Shown: positions 24,525-32,464, counted from the first letter of the stretch. The stretch: 42,010 nt of DNA from Fimbriimonadia bacterium (GCA_026129765.1 JAHCHP010000026.1:1-42010); one strand, 5' to 3'. Notes: a model not told the origin generated them from the letters alone. A program made the numbers and translations.

Positions 24525-25469
24525 ATGTCCTCTCAACCTGTTTTCTCTGCTTCTCGGCGCGCTGTGCTGGATATTGGCTCTCACTCGACATTGCTGTTAA
24601 TCGCCGAGCCGAGCGCGTCCGGCGATTGGATTCCCCTTTTTGATCAATCGGTCATCACCCGGCTGGGCGAGGGTTTTTTGCCTGAAAAGCGGCTGCAGCC
24701 TGCCGCCCAAGAGAGAACCCTTCAAGCGATTCAAGAGTTTGTGCTGGAGGCGCGCCGGTATGAAGTCGAGCCTGAGCAGATTCGTGTGGCAGGCACGGCT
24801 GTTTTACGTGAGGCGGTCAATCAGAGCGAATTTGCGACAACCTTATCTGAGATGGGTTTGACCCTCCGGGTGTTGAGTGGGGAAGAGGAGGCGCGGTTCA
24901 GTTTCAAAGCAGTTTCCGAAGACCCAAGTTTCTCAGTTTTTGCAAGCAATCAGGCTTTGACGGTGGTCGATATCGGAGGCGGGAGCGTGGAGATCGCTGT
25001 GGGTGTTCAGGAGCCGGAACATTCGGTGAGTGTGCCGTTGGGCGCGGTCAAGTTGAAGGAGCAGGCGATGCCCTCCGACCCGCCGTCGCCGTTGGAAATT
25101 CTACGCGCCAGCCAGTTGTTGGATGAGCGGCTTAACGCTCTCGATTTCCCGATGCGCGGGAACGGCGGTCCGGTCGTGGTGGTGGGTGGCACGGGTGTCT
25201 GTTTGGCGTCGATCTGCCTTCAATTGAGTCATTTTGAACCGGAATTGATTCATGGGGTATTGTTGGATCAGTACCGGTTGGGGCAATTATTGAAAACGCT
25301 AAACCAACGGTCAGAAGCGGAACGACGCGCTTTGCCGGGCATGGAAAGCGAACGCGCGCCGGTGATCCATGCAGGCGCGTTGATTTTGGAGCGTGTGATG
25401 ATTGCGCTGGGCGTGGAGCAGGTCGCTGTCAGCGTTCGCGGCTTGCGATATGGCTTGTTGCTGGATTAG
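24525..25469 (+). CDS. Ppx/GppA-family phosphatase
   Basis: A 314-residue protein of the exopolyphosphatase / pppGpp phosphatase family, which belongs to the ASKHA fold. LDIGSHSTLLLIA (15-27) is the first phosphate loop and VVDIGGGSVEIAV (about 147-159) the second; GEEEARFSF supplies the catalytic Glu and VVGGTGVCLAS a further family motif. At about 310 residues it lacks the C-terminal HD domain of long Ppx enzymes, as in the short forms. It should release phosphate from polyphosphate or from pppGpp; sequence alone does not separate the two. No ppk gene is next to it. Confidence 0.88.
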   Translation: MSSQPVFSASRRAVLDIGSHSTLLLIAEPSASGDWIPLFDQSVITRLGEGFLPEKRLQPAAQERTLQAIQEFVLEARRYEVEPEQIRVAGTAVLREAVNQSEFATTLSEMGLTLRVLSGEEEARFSFKAVSEDPSFSVFASNQALTVVDIGGGSVEIAVGVQEPEHSVSVPLGAVKLKEQAMPSDPPSPLEILRASQLLDERLNALDFPMRGNGGPVVVVGGTGVCLASICLQLSHFEPELIHGVLLDQYRLGQLLKTLNQRSEAERRALPGMESERAPVIHAGALILERVMIALGVEQVAVSVRGLRYGLLLD

Positions 25470-25521
25470 AATTCCAAAAGTTTTGGAGGCAGCCTCTAAC
25501 TTTATAGGGTGTTATCTGAAT

Positions 25522-25725
25522 ATGGAATACAACCGAACTATGTATGATCCACATATCATGGGAGGGCGCGCTTGCATTCGTGGGATGCGTATTCCTGTGT
25601 CGCTTGTGGTTAATCTCGTAGCCAATGGAATGACATCGGCTGAAACTAAGCAAGAGTATCCCGATTCGGAAGTGGAGGACATCCGCCAATCGCTCCAGTA
25701 CGCGGCGCGTTTAACCGACGATTAA
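25522..25725 (+). CDS. DUF433 protein (antitoxin-like), no toxin partner seen
   Basis: A 67-residue protein with the DUF433 pattern: DPHIMGGRACIRGMRIPVSLVVNLVANGMT, then YPDSEVEDIRQSLQYA. DUF433 proteins have a small helix-turn-helix fold and usually precede a PIN-like DUF5615 toxin gene. Here nothing like DUF5615 follows: the next gene (25762-26214) is on the other strand. The ATG at 25522 has no clear ribosome binding site; a longer frame back to 25402 would overlap the Ppx gene and is unlikely. Confidence 0.82.
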   Translation: MEYNRTMYDPHIMGGRACIRGMRIPVSLVVNLVANGMTSAETKQEYPDSEVEDIRQSLQYAARLTDD

Positions 25726-25761
25726 AACTTCCGTGCAAAACGCGATTTAGTTATGAATGAT

Positions 25762-26214
25762 TCATTTTGCTTCAATCCAAGCGCGCAGCAGATGGGGATT
25801 AATTTTTTGCCCCCTGGTTTGCGCAAATTTGTTGGTTGTCAGAAGCCCAATGGAGTATACATCGCCGCCGTGTTCGATGACGATTTTGGGAGGATTGGTC
25901 GCTGTTTTGTTAAAGGCTGAGGTCGAGCTATAGTTGCTTCCATATTTGCTGTAAGAGTTAAACAGTCCGTCTATCTTGTATGAATTTCCCGCGCCATAGT
26001 CATTCCCAAGCGCATCGACTCCTGCACGGGCTATTTTCCCAATCTTTTCTCCTTTCTCACCAACCACATAGGCTCCTAATCTTTCCAATTCATCAAAGCC
26101 TCTAAATAAGGAGGTTTGGGCTGATTCTAAATCAGGCACAGAAACTTGATAAGCAGTGAAACCAATGGCACAACTGAGAGCCGTAAGGCATCCTAAAAGA
26201 ACTCGTTTTGACAT
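25762..26214 (-). CDS. Exported protein of unknown function
   Basis: A 150-residue protein with a signal-like N-terminus (residues 1-20) and GGAG just before the ATG. The middle has a regular pattern (SYKIDGLFNSYSKYGSNYSS, then SAFNKTATNPPKIVI and YSIGLLTTNKF) seen in other small exported bacterial proteins of unknown role. No domain with assigned function is recognised. It has the best sigma-70-like promoter in the window. Confidence 0.65.
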   Translation of the reverse strand: MSKRVLLGCLTALSCAIGFTAYQVSVPDLESAQTSLFRGFDELERLGAYVVGEKGEKIGKIARAGVDALGNDYGAGNSYKIDGLFNSYSKYGSNYSSTSAFNKTATNPPKIVIEHGGDVYSIGLLTTNKFAQTRGQKINPHLLRAWIEAK

Positions 26215-26260
26215 TTTTTTTCTCCACGAAAGTCTAAAGTAAAGTTGTTTTACTAAGAAA

Positions 26261-26290
26261 AATTTACCTTATTGACTAATTTTTTGTCAA
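26261..26290 (-). promoter_or_regulatory. Sigma-70-type promoter with overlapping dyads
   Basis: On the minus strand TTGACA (26285-26290) and TAAATT (26261-26266) are 18 bases apart. The inverted repeat TTGAC/GTCAA (26272-26276 and 26286-26290) overlaps the -35 box, and a second dyad AGTAAA/TTTACT (26238-26254) lies near the expected start site. Either could be an operator. Confidence 0.6.
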
Positions 26291-26316
26291 GTGTTCGTCT
26301 TGATTCTTCACAAATC

Positions 26317-26345
26317 GCAGGAGCAGGCAAGAAACCTGCCCCTGC
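26317..26345 (-). terminator. Hairpin after the 569-residue fibre gene
   Basis: An 11-bp stem (26335-26345 with 26317-26327, one G-U pair) follows the stop at 26353 on the minus strand. The sequence after it (GATTTG) is only weakly T-rich, so its strength as a terminator is uncertain. Confidence 0.5.
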
Positions 26346-26352
26346 GTTTTCG

Positions 26353-28062
26353 CTATTGCGGTTTGTCGTTTTCGTGGGTTGGTTCTGGGCGATAGTTCCT
26401 CCCTTTTTCTTTCGGTTGGTCATACAGTTCGGGATGTTGATATTTGCCGCGTTCATGTTCTGGTTTGTCCGTTTCGACGGGCGCGCCGTGCCTGCGAACA
26501 AACAGGTCGTTGCGAACTGCTTTTACCTCCCAACAAACTTCTACATGAGGGCGACTGGTGCGGATTTGGAACCGGTTGCCCACGATTTTCTTCGCGACTT
26601 TCGCAAGTACAAATTCCTCGCTCTCATCCAGGACCGTCAGTTGGTAACGAAAGTCGCGATTGATTTCGGCAAAGTAGTCCGGTAGTTCCACCCATGCTTC
26701 GCCAGATTGGTCTGTGATGACCGTTCCATTATAGACGTTTTGTGGTTCCGGACCTTCCGTGCAGTAGTGAAGCAAATATTTGTTTTCAGGGTCAAGCGGA
26801 TGGTCTATGCGGAACGATTTGGTGCCGCTGGCTCCCAAGCGACCATCCGAATAGACCCCCCAACCCTGGGTCGCAGTGCACACGCCCCAAACCCCCACTC
26901 CAAAGCCCGTGGTTGGGAGTACTTGTCCGTATACGCCCGCACCCCCGGTGCTTCTGGCAAAACCGTAAACGCCAAACGTTGCTCCGCTCCCTGACGATGC
27001 CTCTCCATAGACTCCCCTGCCGCTGGGGCTGCTGCTTATTCCTTGTACGCCAATGGTTGACCCGGTAATCGACGAAACGAACCCATGCACACCAACACCG
27101 GCAGAACTGTCACTCCGAAAGAAACCGCCGCGTGTAGAGCCGGAAAGAGCGTATGCAAGACCGAACACGCCCATGCCGGCGGTGCTTCCGCTTTCACCCC
27201 GGACCCCAAAGGTGTTGCCGGATCCCGAAGTTGCTAATCCAATGACACCTCTGCCAGAGTTGCTATTGCTTTCGCCCCACACGCCGAAAGTAGTGCCTGT
27301 CGGGGCATCTACTTGCCCGAATACACCGGTACCGGCTGCGCTGGTGGTCCTTCCGCTAACGGCGATAATACCTGTCGTTCGCACATCCAGTCTGAAGCTG
27401 GGAGCCGACGTGCCAATGCCCACATTCCCGTTCGAAGCCACTATCAACCTTTCGATGCCCGCTGTGCCGAGAATGATGTTTCCTCCGGTTCGGTTGTTAA
27501 AGAAGTAGGCGTGGGGAGTGGTGGTTGACCCGTAGCCGATATAGCCTCTTTCAGTTCCCGTATTGTTTTGAAAACTAATATAGCCTGCCTGGTCGGCAGA
27601 GCCGTCGGAATCCTGGATTGTCAGGATTGGGATCGGCGCAGCGATGTGAAGGGCAGAGGTGGGCGTCGTCGTGCCGATGCCGATATTCTCACCATCGACC
27701 TTGATCCCGCGTGTGTTCTGGCTGAAGGATGCATAGGGCGCGGCGGTGATCTTCATGCGAGGTGTGAGCGTCGTGCCGTTGACCGCCATCTCTAACCACC
27801 TGTCCGCGCCTGTGAAAGCCGTCGCGCCAAAATTAAGATCCACGGTAAAAAGCCCGTTCGCAACACCGGTTCCGTCCAGAGTGATCGTGCCGCCGACCTG
27901 CGTGCCTCCTGTTTCGGTGTCGAACAGTTTGAAGGTCAAGTTGAAGGCTCCGTTCGCAGGGACTCCGCCCTCACGCAGGTAGCCTTGATAGGTAAAGGAT
28001 TGTGCCTGACCCAGACAGACTAAGAGAAAACCAAGCCATGTCAGCAAGAGTAGTTTGTTCAT
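26353..28062 (-). CDS. Exported fibre-like repeat protein (569 residues)
   Basis: A signal peptide (1-20, ending GQAQ) leads into an N-terminal domain (about 21-125) with FTYQGYLREGG, NGLFTVDLNFG, RWLEMAV and ITAAPYASF, a widespread exported-protein domain of unknown function. Next is a GIGTTTP-type head region, then about six imperfect 26-residue units of the pattern GV-x-G-x-S-x-S-x2-G-x-GV-x-G, like the beta-helical shafts of tail fibres and adhesins. The C-terminal 150 residues (SFRIDHPLDPENKYL onward) are nearly the same as in the 483-residue protein at 28223 and end in a charged tail. Start: ATG at 28062, with GGGAGG 11 bases upstream; TTG nine bases earlier has too short a spacing. Confidence 0.8.
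   Translation of the reverse strand: MNKLLLLTWLGFLLVCLGQAQSFTYQGYLREGGVPANGAFNLTFKLFDTETGGTQVGGTITLDGTGVANGLFTVDLNFGATAFTGADRWLEMAVNGTTLTPRMKITAAPYASFSQNTRGIKVDGENIGIGTTTPTSALHIAAPIPILTIQDSDGSADQAGYISFQNNTGTERGYIGYGSTTTPHAYFFNNRTGGNIILGTAGIERLIVASNGNVGIGTSAPSFRLDVRTTGIIAVSGRTTSAAGTGVFGQVDAPTGTTFGVWGESNSNSGRGVIGLATSGSGNTFGVRGESGSTAGMGVFGLAYALSGSTRGGFFRSDSSAGVGVHGFVSSITGSTIGVQGISSSPSGRGVYGEASSGSGATFGVYGFARSTGGAGVYGQVLPTTGFGVGVWGVCTATQGWGVYSDGRLGASGTKSFRIDHPLDPENKYLLHYCTEGPEPQNVYNGTVITDQSGEAWVELPDYFAEINRDFRYQLTVLDESEEFVLAKVAKKIVGNRFQIRTSRPHVEVCWEVKAVRNDLFVRRHGAPVETDKPEHERGKYQHPELYDQPKEKGRNYRPEPTHENDKPQ
26815..27370 (-). repeat. 26-residue (about 78-bp) repeat array in the 569-residue protein
   Basis: About six units, each made of two unequal halves with Gly-Val pairs spaced 12 and 14 residues apart. 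The units are diverged in protein and DNA, so the array is older than the shared cassette at 27471-27683. Confidence 0.7.
27471..27683 (-). repeat. Shared 213-bp cassette, copy in the 569-residue gene
   Basis: This segment is nearly identical to 30567-30779 in the 776-residue gene, but its position within the protein differs: here it follows the N-terminal domain, there it lies in the middle after the shaft. It encodes the LHIAAPIPILTIQDSDG and ERGYIGYGSTTTPHAY region. Confidence 0.8.
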
Positions 28063-28084
28063 GATTCGCAATGCCTCCCTTGAG

Positions 28085-28124
28085 AATTACAAAAAGAAAA
28101 AAGTTCTATTTTCTTTTTGTAATT
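28085..28124 (-). promoter_or_regulatory. Leader hairpin of the 569-residue fibre gene
   Basis: AATTACAAAAAGAAAA (28085-28100) pairs perfectly over 16 bp with 28109-28124 around an 8-base loop. It lies just downstream of the -10 box, so it is at the 5' end of the mRNA. A related hairpin precedes the 776-residue gene. Confidence 0.75.
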
Positions 28125-28126
28125 CA

Positions 28127-28135
28127 ATTATAACA
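28127..28135 (-). promoter_or_regulatory. Extended -10 (TGTTATAAT) of the 569-residue fibre gene
   Basis: A TGnTATAAT extended -10 box followed directly by the leader hairpin. The same box and flank (CCGTGTTATAAT) occur at 32066-32074. Confidence 0.6.
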
Positions 28136-28185
28136 CGGAATGAAGGCAGTTTGGGAATGGAAGTGAAAAAAAAGTGATAAGAAAG

Positions 28186-28213
28186 CAGGAGTAGATTTTT
28201 TCACCTACTCCTG
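28186..28213 (-). terminator. Terminator after the 483-residue fibre gene
   Basis: CAGGAGTAG pairs with CTACTCCTG (28205-28213 and 28186-28194) ten bases after the stop of the 28223 gene, followed by CTTTCTT. It separates the two fibre transcription units. Confidence 0.65.
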
Positions 28214-28222
28214 TGCTTCTCG

Positions 28223-29674
28223 CTATTGTGGTTTGTCGTTTTCGTGGGTTGGTTCTGGGAGGTAGTTGATTCCCCGTTCTTTCGGTTGGTCATACAGTTC
28301 GGGATGTTGATACTTGCCGCGCTCATGCTCTGGTTTGTCCGTTTCGATGGGCGAGCCGTTCTTGCGAATAAAGAGGTCATGTCGGACGGCTTTTACCTCC
28401 CAAGACACTTTCACATTCGGTTTGCTGGTGCGAATCTGGAACCGATTGTGCGCGATTTCTCGGGTCACTTTTGCCAACACGAAGTCGTCACCGCTATCCA
28501 CAATGGTGAGTTGATAGCGGAAATCCCGATTGATCTCTTCAAAGTAGTCAGGGAGCTGAACCCAAGCATAGCCATCTGTTCCCGTGCGTATAACTCCGTT
28601 GTATACATTTTGGGGTTCCGGACCTTCCGTGCAGTAGTGATGCAAGTATTTATTTTCAGGGTCAAGCGGATGGTCTATGCGGAACGATTTGGTGCCTGAA
28701 GCGCCAAAGTTCCCGCTACTATAAACGCCATAACCTGAAGTACTATCGCTTAGCCCGTAAACCCCAAAGTTAGCCCCTGAAGAGGCAGTAACGAAGCCAT
28801 AGACTCCTCTGCCCGATGTGCTTGTGCTTTGTCCAAGGACTCCAAAGCTTGTACCGGTAGTGCTTACAGTAACTCCATAGACCCCTCTTCCAAGTGTGCT
28901 GTCGCTTCGTCCCAAGACCCCATAGGTAGAGCCGGTAGTCGCGCTCGTGTAGCCGTAAACCCCTCTGCCGGTTGTGCTTTCGCTTCGCCCAAAGACCCCA
29001 TAGGTCGTGCCGGTGGTCGTGGTTGTGAAGCCTTGGACCCCTACGCCACCTGAACTGTCGTTCTGTCCATAGACACCTGCAGACAAACCAGCAGCGGATG
29101 CATGTCCAAAGATCGCCCGACTGCTGGTAGAAGATGTCACATGAAGAGGATAGGCAGGAGTGTTTGCGCCAATACCCACATTCCCGCCATTGTAGAAGAT
29201 ATGACTGCCGTTTGCCTGCCAGAAAGCATCCTGAAGGTCTGTGGAGGGTGACCATGCGGTCCCGTTCCATTTCAATACTTGCCCGTTGGCGGGAGCCATG
29301 ATGGCGACAGAGCGTCCCTGCAATCCAAGAGTATTTGAAGCGGTATGGGCATAAGGGGTGGGATTGATTTTCACGCGGGGCGCGAGGATGTTGCCCATCA
29401 CTTGGATTTCCAGCCAACGGTTCGAGCCATTCCACACCGCACCGAAGTCGAGTTCTTGAGTGAACAATCCGTTTGTGACGTTGACCACAGAAGGTCCGAC
29501 GGTTCCTAATGCTATACCTCCACTGGCAATATCATAGAGCCGAAAGGTCATCTGATGCGTACCGTTTGCAGGGACTCCGCCCTCACGCAGGTAGCCTTGG
29601 TAAGAAAACGATTGTGCAACGGCTCCCGTGAGGAGCGCAAACATCATTCCTATGACGATACTTGTTCTTTTCAT
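28223..29674 (-). CDS. Exported fibre-like repeat protein (483 residues)
   Basis: Second gene of the fibre operon: its ATG at 29674 overlaps the stop of the 776-residue gene as ATGA, with GGAGG 11 bases before it. A signal peptide (1-20) is followed by the same FSYQGYLREGG N-terminal domain as its neighbours, though more diverged, then a short head region (NGGNVGIGANTPAY), then about four very regular 26-residue units (for example TYGVLGRSDSTLGRGVYG), and the conserved C-terminal domain beginning GTKSFRIDHPLDPENKYLHH. The C-terminal 150 residues are almost the same as in the 569-residue protein. No membrane anchor is visible. Assembly as a trimer is inferred from the repeat type. Confidence 0.8.
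   Translation of the reverse strand: MKRTSIVIGMMFALLTGAVAQSFSYQGYLREGGVPANGTHQMTFRLYDIASGGIALGTVGPSVVNVTNGLFTQELDFGAVWNGSNRWLEIQVMGNILAPRVKINPTPYAHTASNTLGLQGRSVAIMAPANGQVLKWNGTAWSPSTDLQDAFWQANGSHIFYNGGNVGIGANTPAYPLHVTSSTSSRAIFGHASAAGLSAGVYGQNDSSGGVGVQGFTTTTTGTTYGVFGRSESTTGRGVYGYTSATTGSTYGVLGRSDSTLGRGVYGVTVSTTGTSFGVLGQSTSTSGRGVYGFVTASSGANFGVYGLSDSTSGYGVYSSGNFGASGTKSFRIDHPLDPENKYLHHYCTEGPEPQNVYNGVIRTGTDGYAWVQLPDYFEEINRDFRYQLTIVDSGDDFVLAKVTREIAHNRFQIRTSKPNVKVSWEVKAVRHDLFIRKNGSPIETDKPEHERGKYQHPELYDQPKERGINYLPEPTHENDKPQ
28690..29085 (-). repeat. Regular 78-bp coding repeats in the 483-residue gene
   Basis: About four to five 26-residue units, the most uniform in the cluster. Gly-Val-Tyr-Gly and Gly-Val-Leu-Gly alternate, separated by Ser/Thr-rich linkers. 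Slippage or unequal crossing-over between units would change shaft length. Confidence 0.75.
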
Positions 29675-32001
29675 TGCTTGTTCCTCCAAACTTCTTTTTG
29701 CTGTTGCTCTTGGATCGCTTGCAGTCGTTCTTTCCAAGCTCTGTCTCTGTCCTCGCCTGAAGGCATGTATTCATCCCAGGGGAGAACCACTTGGTACTCT
29801 TCATACTTCTTGCGAACGGCTTTTACTTCCCAATCGAACTCATAATTGCCGGAACCGGACGCCAATTCGACGACTTCGACACCGTTCAGGCTCTTTCGAA
29901 CCGCTGCAAGTCCTTTCGACTCGGCTGAAAGCGGGGTCAATTGAACGGTCATACCTTTTTCGGAAGCAAGAGACCTGAAGTGTGCTGGCAGCGCGATGAC
30001 CGCTCGTCCATTCACAAGTGTTGCTGTACCCCGAACGTACATAGCAGCTTCGGGCCCTTCCAGGCTAACATACCAGATGTCAGTTGTGGGATCGTCCGGG
30101 TTCACTTCACGAAAGCTTTTCCTATCACCCGATACAACTCCATCCCCAGAGGGATCGATGAACATAGCAACCCTATAAGCCACATTACCCGGGCGGGGAA
30201 TTCCCAAAATAGGCATGAACCCTGGGCTCGCCTCGACACTGAGGGTATCCCAAACCGTCAGCCTGCGGTTCGGCGTTCTTGTCCCGATACCGACCCCTCC
30301 ACTGTTGCCGACAGAAAGAAATGCGCCCCCTGTCTGGTTAGCCAACACAATGTCGGTGCTGCCTGCAGAGGGGAAGCCGAGGTGGGCTTTTCTTCCGGCA
30401 GCAAATCCGTTTGGATAGAACTGAATGTAGCAATGATCGGTACCTTCTACATTAAAAACACCGAAATTACCTTTGACATGCAGGGGGGACTGGGGAGAGG
30501 ACGTGCCAATGCCTACGTTCCCGTTAGACAACACCGTCAGCCTTGGGTTGTTTCCAATCGTGCCAAGAATGATGTTTCCACCGACCCGGTTGTTCATGAA
30601 GTAGGCGTGGGGAGTGGTGGTTGACCCGTAGCCGATATAGCCTCTTTCGGTTCCCGCATTGTCTTGAAAACTAATGTAGCCTGCCTGGTCGGAAGAGCCG
30701 TCGGAATCCTGGATTGTTAGGATTGGGATCGGCGCAGCGATATGAAGGGAACTGATGGGCGTCGTCGTGCCGATGCCGACGTTGCCGGTAACAGAGATGT
30801 TTCCACTGAACCGCGCTGCCGTGCCGCCTGCAGTGTTGATTGCATGGAGAGCGATTGCGCCTGCTTGACCCGTTCGAGTTAGCACACCTGTCCCTGTGCT
30901 GCTATCGCTTTCAAAGAAACCCCCGAATGTGTTGCCCGTTGTGGCGGTCGCCTTCCCATAGACAGCAGTGCCGCCGGAACTGGTGTTATAGAAGTATCCG
31001 GCATAGGTCGTTCCGCTCGTTGCCATAGCGTTGCTGATTAAGCCATACCCATTAACACTGTCGCTTTGAAAAAGTCCGCCGACGGTTATGCCGGTGGGCG
31101 CGCTCACATAGCCGTTCACTCCAATTCCATTTGTACTTTGGCTCCAGAACGAGCCGCCATGGGCGACCCCGGTCGTGGCGGTTGATACACCATAGACCCC
31201 GAACCCTGTTTGACTCGCGCTGGTGAAAAACCCGCCGTAGGTACTTCCTGTCGTGGAGGGGACTTCACCATAGACCCCAGTTCCGCTCGCGCTTGCGCTC
31301 ATGCCATAGACCCCTTTGTTGACCCCGACGGTCGTCGTGGATAAGCCTGCGACTCCTATCCCATTCCCGTCTGACTGACCCAGCAGAGCATAACCTGAGG
31401 AGGAATTGGTGATCTTGAACACGGCTTCACCCGGAAAAGCGATTCCTGTACCAGAGAAGGGGAGGGTAAGCCCAGGCGCATTTTGCCAAGTTCCCATGCC
31501 AGTAGCATCAGAGGTGAGAACCCTGCCTGCCGCCGCGCCGGTTGTCATGCGAAAAGCGGATACGCGCGCAGTGCCGACCACATCCAGTCTTGCGCTTGGT
31601 GTTGCAGTACCCAAACCGACGTTGTTGCTGCCATCCACTGTGATTCCGCGCGTGTTCTGGCTGAAGGATGCATAGGGCGCGGCGGTGATCTTCACGCGAG
31701 GTGTGAGCGTCGTGCCGTTGACCGCCATCTCTAACCACCTGTCCGCGCCTGTGAAAGCCGTCGCGCCAAAATTAAGCTCCACGGTGAAAAGCCCGTTCGC
31801 AACACCGGTTCCGTCCAGAGTGATGGTGCTGCCAACCTGAACGCCGCCACTCGCCGCATTGAAGAGTTTGAAAGTCAAGTTGAAGGCTCCGTTCGCAGGG
31901 ACTCCGCCCTCACGCAGGTAGCCTTGATAGGTAAAGGATTGTGCCAGCGCGAAACTGACAGAGAGAAAACCAAGCCAGGTAAACACGAGTAATCTGTTCA
32001 T
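29671..32001 (-). CDS. Exported fibre-like repeat protein (776 residues), first gene of the operon
   Basis: A signal peptide (1-20) precedes the FTYQGYLREGG domain, almost identical to that of the 569-residue protein. About eight diverged 26-residue shaft units follow (TTGSTYGGFFTSASQTGFGVYGV is one type, with Gly-Gly-Phe-Phe variants), then the shared cassette, then a second GIGT head region. The C-terminus differs from its two neighbours: SFREVNPDDPTTDIWYVSLEGPEAAMYVRG, then a short conserved fold ending WEVKAVR, and a charged tail. It belongs to a family of S74-like or chaperone-like tails, but no Ser-Lys dyad can be assigned. Start: ATG at 32001 with GGGAGG 11 bases upstream. The stop overlaps the next gene. 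Confidence 0.8.
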   Translation of the reverse strand: MNRLLVFTWLGFLSVSFALAQSFTYQGYLREGGVPANGAFNLTFKLFNAASGGVQVGSTITLDGTGVANGLFTVELNFGATAFTGADRWLEMAVNGTTLTPRVKITAAPYASFSQNTRGITVDGSNNVGLGTATPSARLDVVGTARVSAFRMTTGAAAGRVLTSDATGMGTWQNAPGLTLPFSGTGIAFPGEAVFKITNSSSGYALLGQSDGNGIGVAGLSTTTVGVNKGVYGMSASASGTGVYGEVPSTTGSTYGGFFTSASQTGFGVYGVSTATTGVAHGGSFWSQSTNGIGVNGYVSAPTGITVGGLFQSDSVNGYGLISNAMATSGTTYAGYFYNTSSGGTAVYGKATATTGNTFGGFFESDSSTGTGVLTRTGQAGAIALHAINTAGGTAARFSGNISVTGNVGIGTTTPISSLHIAAPIPILTIQDSDGSSDQAGYISFQDNAGTERGYIGYGSTTTPHAYFMNNRVGGNIILGTIGNNPRLTVLSNGNVGIGTSSPQSPLHVKGNFGVFNVEGTDHCYIQFYPNGFAAGRKAHLGFPSAGSTDIVLANQTGGAFLSVGNSGGVGIGTRTPNRRLTVWDTLSVEASPGFMPILGIPRPGNVAYRVAMFIDPSGDGVVSGDRKSFREVNPDDPTTDIWYVSLEGPEAAMYVRGTATLVNGRAVIALPAHFRSLASEKGMTVQLTPLSAESKGLAAVRKSLNGVEVVELASGSGNYEFDWEVKAVRKKYEEYQVVLPWDEYMPSGEDRDRAWKERLQAIQEQQQKEVWRNKQ
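30567..30779 (-). repeat. Shared 213-bp cassette, copy in the 776-residue gene
   Basis: Near-identical partner of 27471-27683. Flanking sequence on both sides is less similar, which points to recent gene conversion or cassette movement rather than simple gene duplication. Confidence 0.8.
30880..31400 (-). repeat. 26-residue repeat array in the 776-residue protein
   Basis: About eight diverged units; several replace Gly-Val-x-Gly by Gly-Gly-Phe-Phe or Ala-Gly-Tyr-Phe. Boundaries are approximate. Confidence 0.6.
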
Positions 32002-32026
32002 GATTCGCAATGCCTCCCTTGAGTAT

Positions 32027-32058
32027 GACAAAAAGAAAGCAGTTCCATTTTCTTTTTG
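32027..32058 (-). promoter_or_regulatory. Leader hairpin of the fibre operon
   Basis: ACAAAAAGAAA on one side faces TTTCTTTTTG on the other, giving about 10 paired bases. It matches the core of the stronger hairpin at 28085-28124, and both are followed by the same GGGAGG and ATG context. Confidence 0.65.
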
Positions 32059-32065
32059 CCACTAA

Positions 32066-32074
32066 ATTATAACA
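32066..32074 (-). promoter_or_regulatory. Extended -10 (TGTTATAAT) of the fibre operon
   Basis: The same extended -10 box as at 28127-28135, directly upstream of the leader hairpin. The stretch 32075-32190 between this promoter and the DUF2442 gene shows nothing recognisable. Confidence 0.6.
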
Positions 32075-32190
32075 CGGATTTGGGGGAAAGGGAAAAATGG
32101 CGTTGCGCTCTCTAAAGAGACAATTCCTTTGGGGGTGATTCCACTGGCATCCCGTATCGGCGTTCTATTGTAAAATACGTGAGCATATAA

Positions 32191-32198
32191 GGTACAAT
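32191..32198 (+). promoter_or_regulatory. GGTACAAT -10 box of the DUF2442 gene
   Basis: The box ends 14 bases before the ATG at 32213; no ribosome binding site lies between. A second candidate, TAGAAT at 32203-32208, is only four bases from the ATG. Confidence 0.45.
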
Positions 32199-32212
32199 TT
32201 TATAGAATACCC

Positions 32213-32464
32213 ATGCCTACAGTGTTGCGCATTAGTATAGGAAAACCGTTAGCAATGAATGTTGAATTTGATGACACTTCTTTGCGCGTCTACTTGGTTG
32301 ACGGGCGGATTGTGAGTGTGCCTCTGGAATGGTTTCCTGTTTTACGCGATGCGACTCCTGAACAACGCAGTCAGTGGCGGTTAATTGGCGGAGGCATAGG
32401 GATTCATTGGGAGTCTTTAGATGAGGATTTGTCAGTAGCGGGGCTATTGGGCGCGCGTGAGTGA
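32213..32464 (+). CDS. DUF2442 protein
   Basis: An 83-residue protein of the DUF2442 family, recognised by VEFDDTSLRVYLVDGRIVSV, then PLEWFPVL, ATPEQRSQWRLIGGG and IHWESLDEDLSVAGLL. The family is small and soluble and often pairs with DUF4160, in what is thought to be a toxin-antitoxin or regulatory module. No DUF4160 gene lies upstream here. The gene converges with the aldehyde dehydrogenase gene 30 bases downstream. Confidence 0.85.
   Translation: MPTVLRISIGKPLAMNVEFDDTSLRVYLVDGRIVSVPLEWFPVLRDATPEQRSQWRLIGGGIGIHWESLDEDLSVAGLLGARE

Noticed and set aside
25754..25930. Short plus-strand frame after DUF433 as its missing toxin
   Set aside because: It is antisense to the 25762-26214 gene and shows no DUF5615 pattern.
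28690..29085. CRISPR-like regular repeats
   Set aside because: The 78-bp units are coding repeats of a fibre protein, have no spacers and no cas genes are near.
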